Assembly (NCBI RefSeq): GCF_014203275.1
Contig: NZ_JACHIP010000001.1
Coordinates: forward strand, 992,001 to 1,056,000
DNA: 64,000 nucleotides
Direction of reading: 5' to 3'
Source of the DNA: Granulicella aggregans
GTDB lineage: Bacteria > Acidobacteriota > Terriglobia > Terriglobales > Acidobacteriaceae
Part shown: positions 62,565 through 64,000 of the stretch, piece by piece
How positions within the stretch are numbered: the first letter of the stretch is position 1
Layout: the number at the start of each line of letters is the position of its first letter
Program-made: the position numbers and the translations under genes
Notes under the pieces: model-generated
The model's input: only the letters and a program-made list of their open reading frames with translations
Told to the model about the DNA's origin: nothing
Database searches by the model: none

Positions 62565-63858
62565 CGAACCCAGTCAGATCGACCCGCTTAGCGACGTGAT
62601 CCTGGATCCAGTGCGGATCCCACCACTCCTTCGCGTCGATCTGCACTCCGTCCAGTTGCATCGCGAAGTGAATGTGGTCTCCGCCCGCCATGCCCGTCAT
62701 GCCGCTCAGCCCCATCACCTGGCTGCGCTTCACCATGTCGCCCTCGTGGACGTCGATCCGGCTCATGTGGCCGTAGATCGTCTGCAGGCCGTATCCATGG
62801 TCCACCACGACGCAGTTGCCGTAGATACCCAGGGGCGCGGCCCACACGACTTTCCCGTCGTTCGAAGCCTCCACGCCGACATGCTGCGTCACCGCGAGAT
62901 CGTATCCCAGGTGCACCTGCTGATCGATCTTTTTGCCATGATAGATGTAGCTCCGCACATCCGCGAATGTCGCCTCGGCCTGTGCATGCGCCTGCCGCGT
63001 GAACACCTCATGCCATAAGAAATGGTCGGCCGTCTTCAGCCGCAGATCCGACAGCGTCTTGTTGTTCGACTTCCGCATCTCCGTATTGATCTTCACGAAA
63101 CGCTCCACCGGATCGCCCGTGCCGTTGGGGTCAAGCTCTCCCAAGACCTTCTGCATGAACTGGTCGGAGACCTGGATCTCGTGTTGCGTATAGACCGGCT
63201 GCTCCTTTTTCGGGAAGATCACCGTCAGCGGCGTGGTCACATCGTTGCCCGCTGCGTTCGCAGCAAAGACCATCGGCACGGTGCTCTGCGGCATGTTCCA
63301 GGCAAACGCATACAACGAGAAAAGGCCTGGTTTCCCGCCCGGCATCGGCCACGCGCGGAAGCTCTGGTCACCAACCCTCACGCCCGCCGACGTATACGAC
63401 CCACTTACGTTGAAGGTCGCCAGATCGGCCATGCCCTGGTACAGGTAGTGTTGATCGGAGTCCGCGCTGACCATCGGAGGCTGAGTCACCACGTTGACGT
63501 CCTGCCCCCAGTGTGTCGCCCCGTGCATTAACCCGGCGGACGTCGCATCAATCGCCAGCTTCGCCACGCCATCGCGCAGTTGAGGATAGCTCTTTGTGCC
63601 TACCGTGAAGTTGAAGGTGGGGTCCTTCTCCTTCGAGGCAGTCTCGCCCCGCGACGTCTCAAACTTAGCCCCGTTCTGCGTTAGAGTCAGGGTCACCTTG
63701 CTCACTCCATGACCGTCATGGACATGAACAGAGATCGGCGTCGCCTGCCCGATCGTCGTCACGGCAGGGTTCACGTCCACTACAGGTTTCCCGCAGCCGG
63801 TCAGCGAAAGCGTGACCGGCACTAAGAAGAGATTTGCAACAAGTATCGAAGTTCGCAC
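62557..63858 (-). CDS. M23 family metallopeptidase lipoprotein (LytM-like)
   Basis: 433-residue predicted lipoprotein. The lipobox LTGC gives C22. A long, strand-rich N-terminal region (about 30-300) of Ig-like character precedes the M23 domain. Zinc ligands are H316 and D320 in VHLGYDLA, and H397 in GGDHIHFAM, with YGHMSRID between. All catalytic residues are present, so it may be an active peptidoglycan endopeptidase. The GTG start gives the signal sequence directly. Confidence 0.92.
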   Translation of the reverse strand: MRTSILVANLFLVPVTLSLTGCGKPVVDVNPAVTTIGQATPISVHVHDGHGVSKVTLTLTQNGAKFETSRGETASKEKDPTFNFTVGTKSYPQLRDGVAKLAIDATSAGLMHGATHWGQDVNVVTQPPMVSADSDQHYLYQGMADLATFNVSGSYTSAGVRVGDQSFRAWPMPGGKPGLFSLYAFAWNMPQSTVPMVFAANAAGNDVTTPLTVIFPKKEQPVYTQHEIQVSDQFMQKVLGELDPNGTGDPVERFVKINTEMRKSNNKTLSDLRLKTADHFLWHEVFTRQAHAQAEATFADVRSYIYHGKKIDQQVHLGYDLAVTQHVGVEASNDGKVVWAAPLGIYGNCVVVDHGYGLQTIYGHMSRIDVHEGDMVKRSQVMGLSGMTGMAGGDHIHFAMQLDGVQIDAKEWWDPHWIQDHVAKRVDLTGFVK

Positions 63859-63920
63859 CAGTCGATTCTAGTCGCCGATGCTCTGCATAACTGAAGACGC
63901 GAAGCTGCGAAGGTTCCCCC

Positions 63921-64000
63921 TTAAAGCTTGCGCAGATAATCCGCGTCGACTTTCAGCGATTCCTTCCACGGCATATCGAACGACTCCTGCTCCACAAACG
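63921..64000 (-). CDS. 3' end of an unidentified gene (truncated by window edge)
   Basis: An open minus-strand frame of 26 codons runs in from the window edge and ends in TAA at 63921. It reads as ...FVEQESFDMPWKESL then KVDADYLRKL-stop. The composition looks coding, but the piece is too short to name. It lies 62 bp upstream of the M23 gene in the same direction. Confidence 0.5.
   Translation of the reverse strand, partial: FVEQESFDMPWKESLKVDADYLRKL

Noticed and set aside
1..64000. tRNA, rRNA, CRISPR arrays, insertion sequences, prophage genes
   Set aside because: Looked for by eye on both strands (cloverleaf TTCGA arms, regular spaced repeats, transposase or integrase motifs) and none was convincing.

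Overview
The window looks like a chromosomal segment of an Acidobacteriota member (Terriglobales/Acidobacteriaceae type, such as Terriglobus, Granulicella or Edaphobacter). The pointers are GC-rich coding sequence, two very large MacB/FtsX-type permeases without a partner ATPase (the family called acidobacterial duplicated orphan permeases), a VWFA-like secreted protein of the kind common in Acidobacteriota, a phoH-ybeY-corC cluster, and dispersed palindromic repeats that translate to familiar peptides such as HSERSEESP. No phage, plasmid, transposase, CRISPR, tRNA or rRNA was recognised. Taxonomy is inferred from gene content only.

Layout. 1-4003 (minus): phoH, a GH16 laminarinase-like gene, ybeY, and a CBS-domain CorC/HlyC protein cut by the window edge. 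4.4-8.3 kb: first orphan permease, a secreted alpha/beta hydrolase, and rpsT with its own promoter and strong terminator. 8.5-14.2 kb: three large secreted proteins (heptad-repeat protein, VWFA-like protein, unknown protein on the opposite strand). 14.4-24.5 kb: M13 peptidase, EamA transporter, FUSC-type exporter, GNAT, M20 peptidase, MATE pump, second GNAT and a small membrane protein. 24.5-32.4 kb: thrC, gnd, a small membrane protein, HAD phosphatase, lytic transglycosylase, flippase-like membrane protein, ABM-fold protein, nrdR and an isocitrate-dehydrogenase-family gene. 32.5-43.4 kb: cupredoxin-like lipoprotein, then asd-lysC-dapB-(M29 aminopeptidase)-dapA-(secreted unknown)-dapD, which run from aspartate to N-succinyl-aminoketopimelate, followed by RNase J. 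43.7-53.5 kb: membrane-anchored hydrolase, threonine/serine dehydratase, SH3-TPR protein, uppP, purS, ppa, amino-acid permease, a stand-alone TonB C-terminal-domain protein and a methyl-accepting protein.

53.6-63.9 kb holds the two most interesting regulatory units. A MarR regulator and the second orphan permease are divergent across a perfect 22-bp palindrome flanked by two facing TTGACA boxes. Further on, a LacI regulator faces a tight four-gene operon (PhyH-type dioxygenase, zinc alcohol dehydrogenase, esterase, GH51 arabinofuranosidase) with a clear sigma70-type promoter and an 18-bp LacI-type operator at the start site. This is the best candidate for an uncharacterised catabolic system. 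The genes fit handling of an arabinofuranosyl-containing substrate, but the actual substrate cannot be read from sequence. The window closes with an M23 lipoprotein and the C-terminal tail of another gene.
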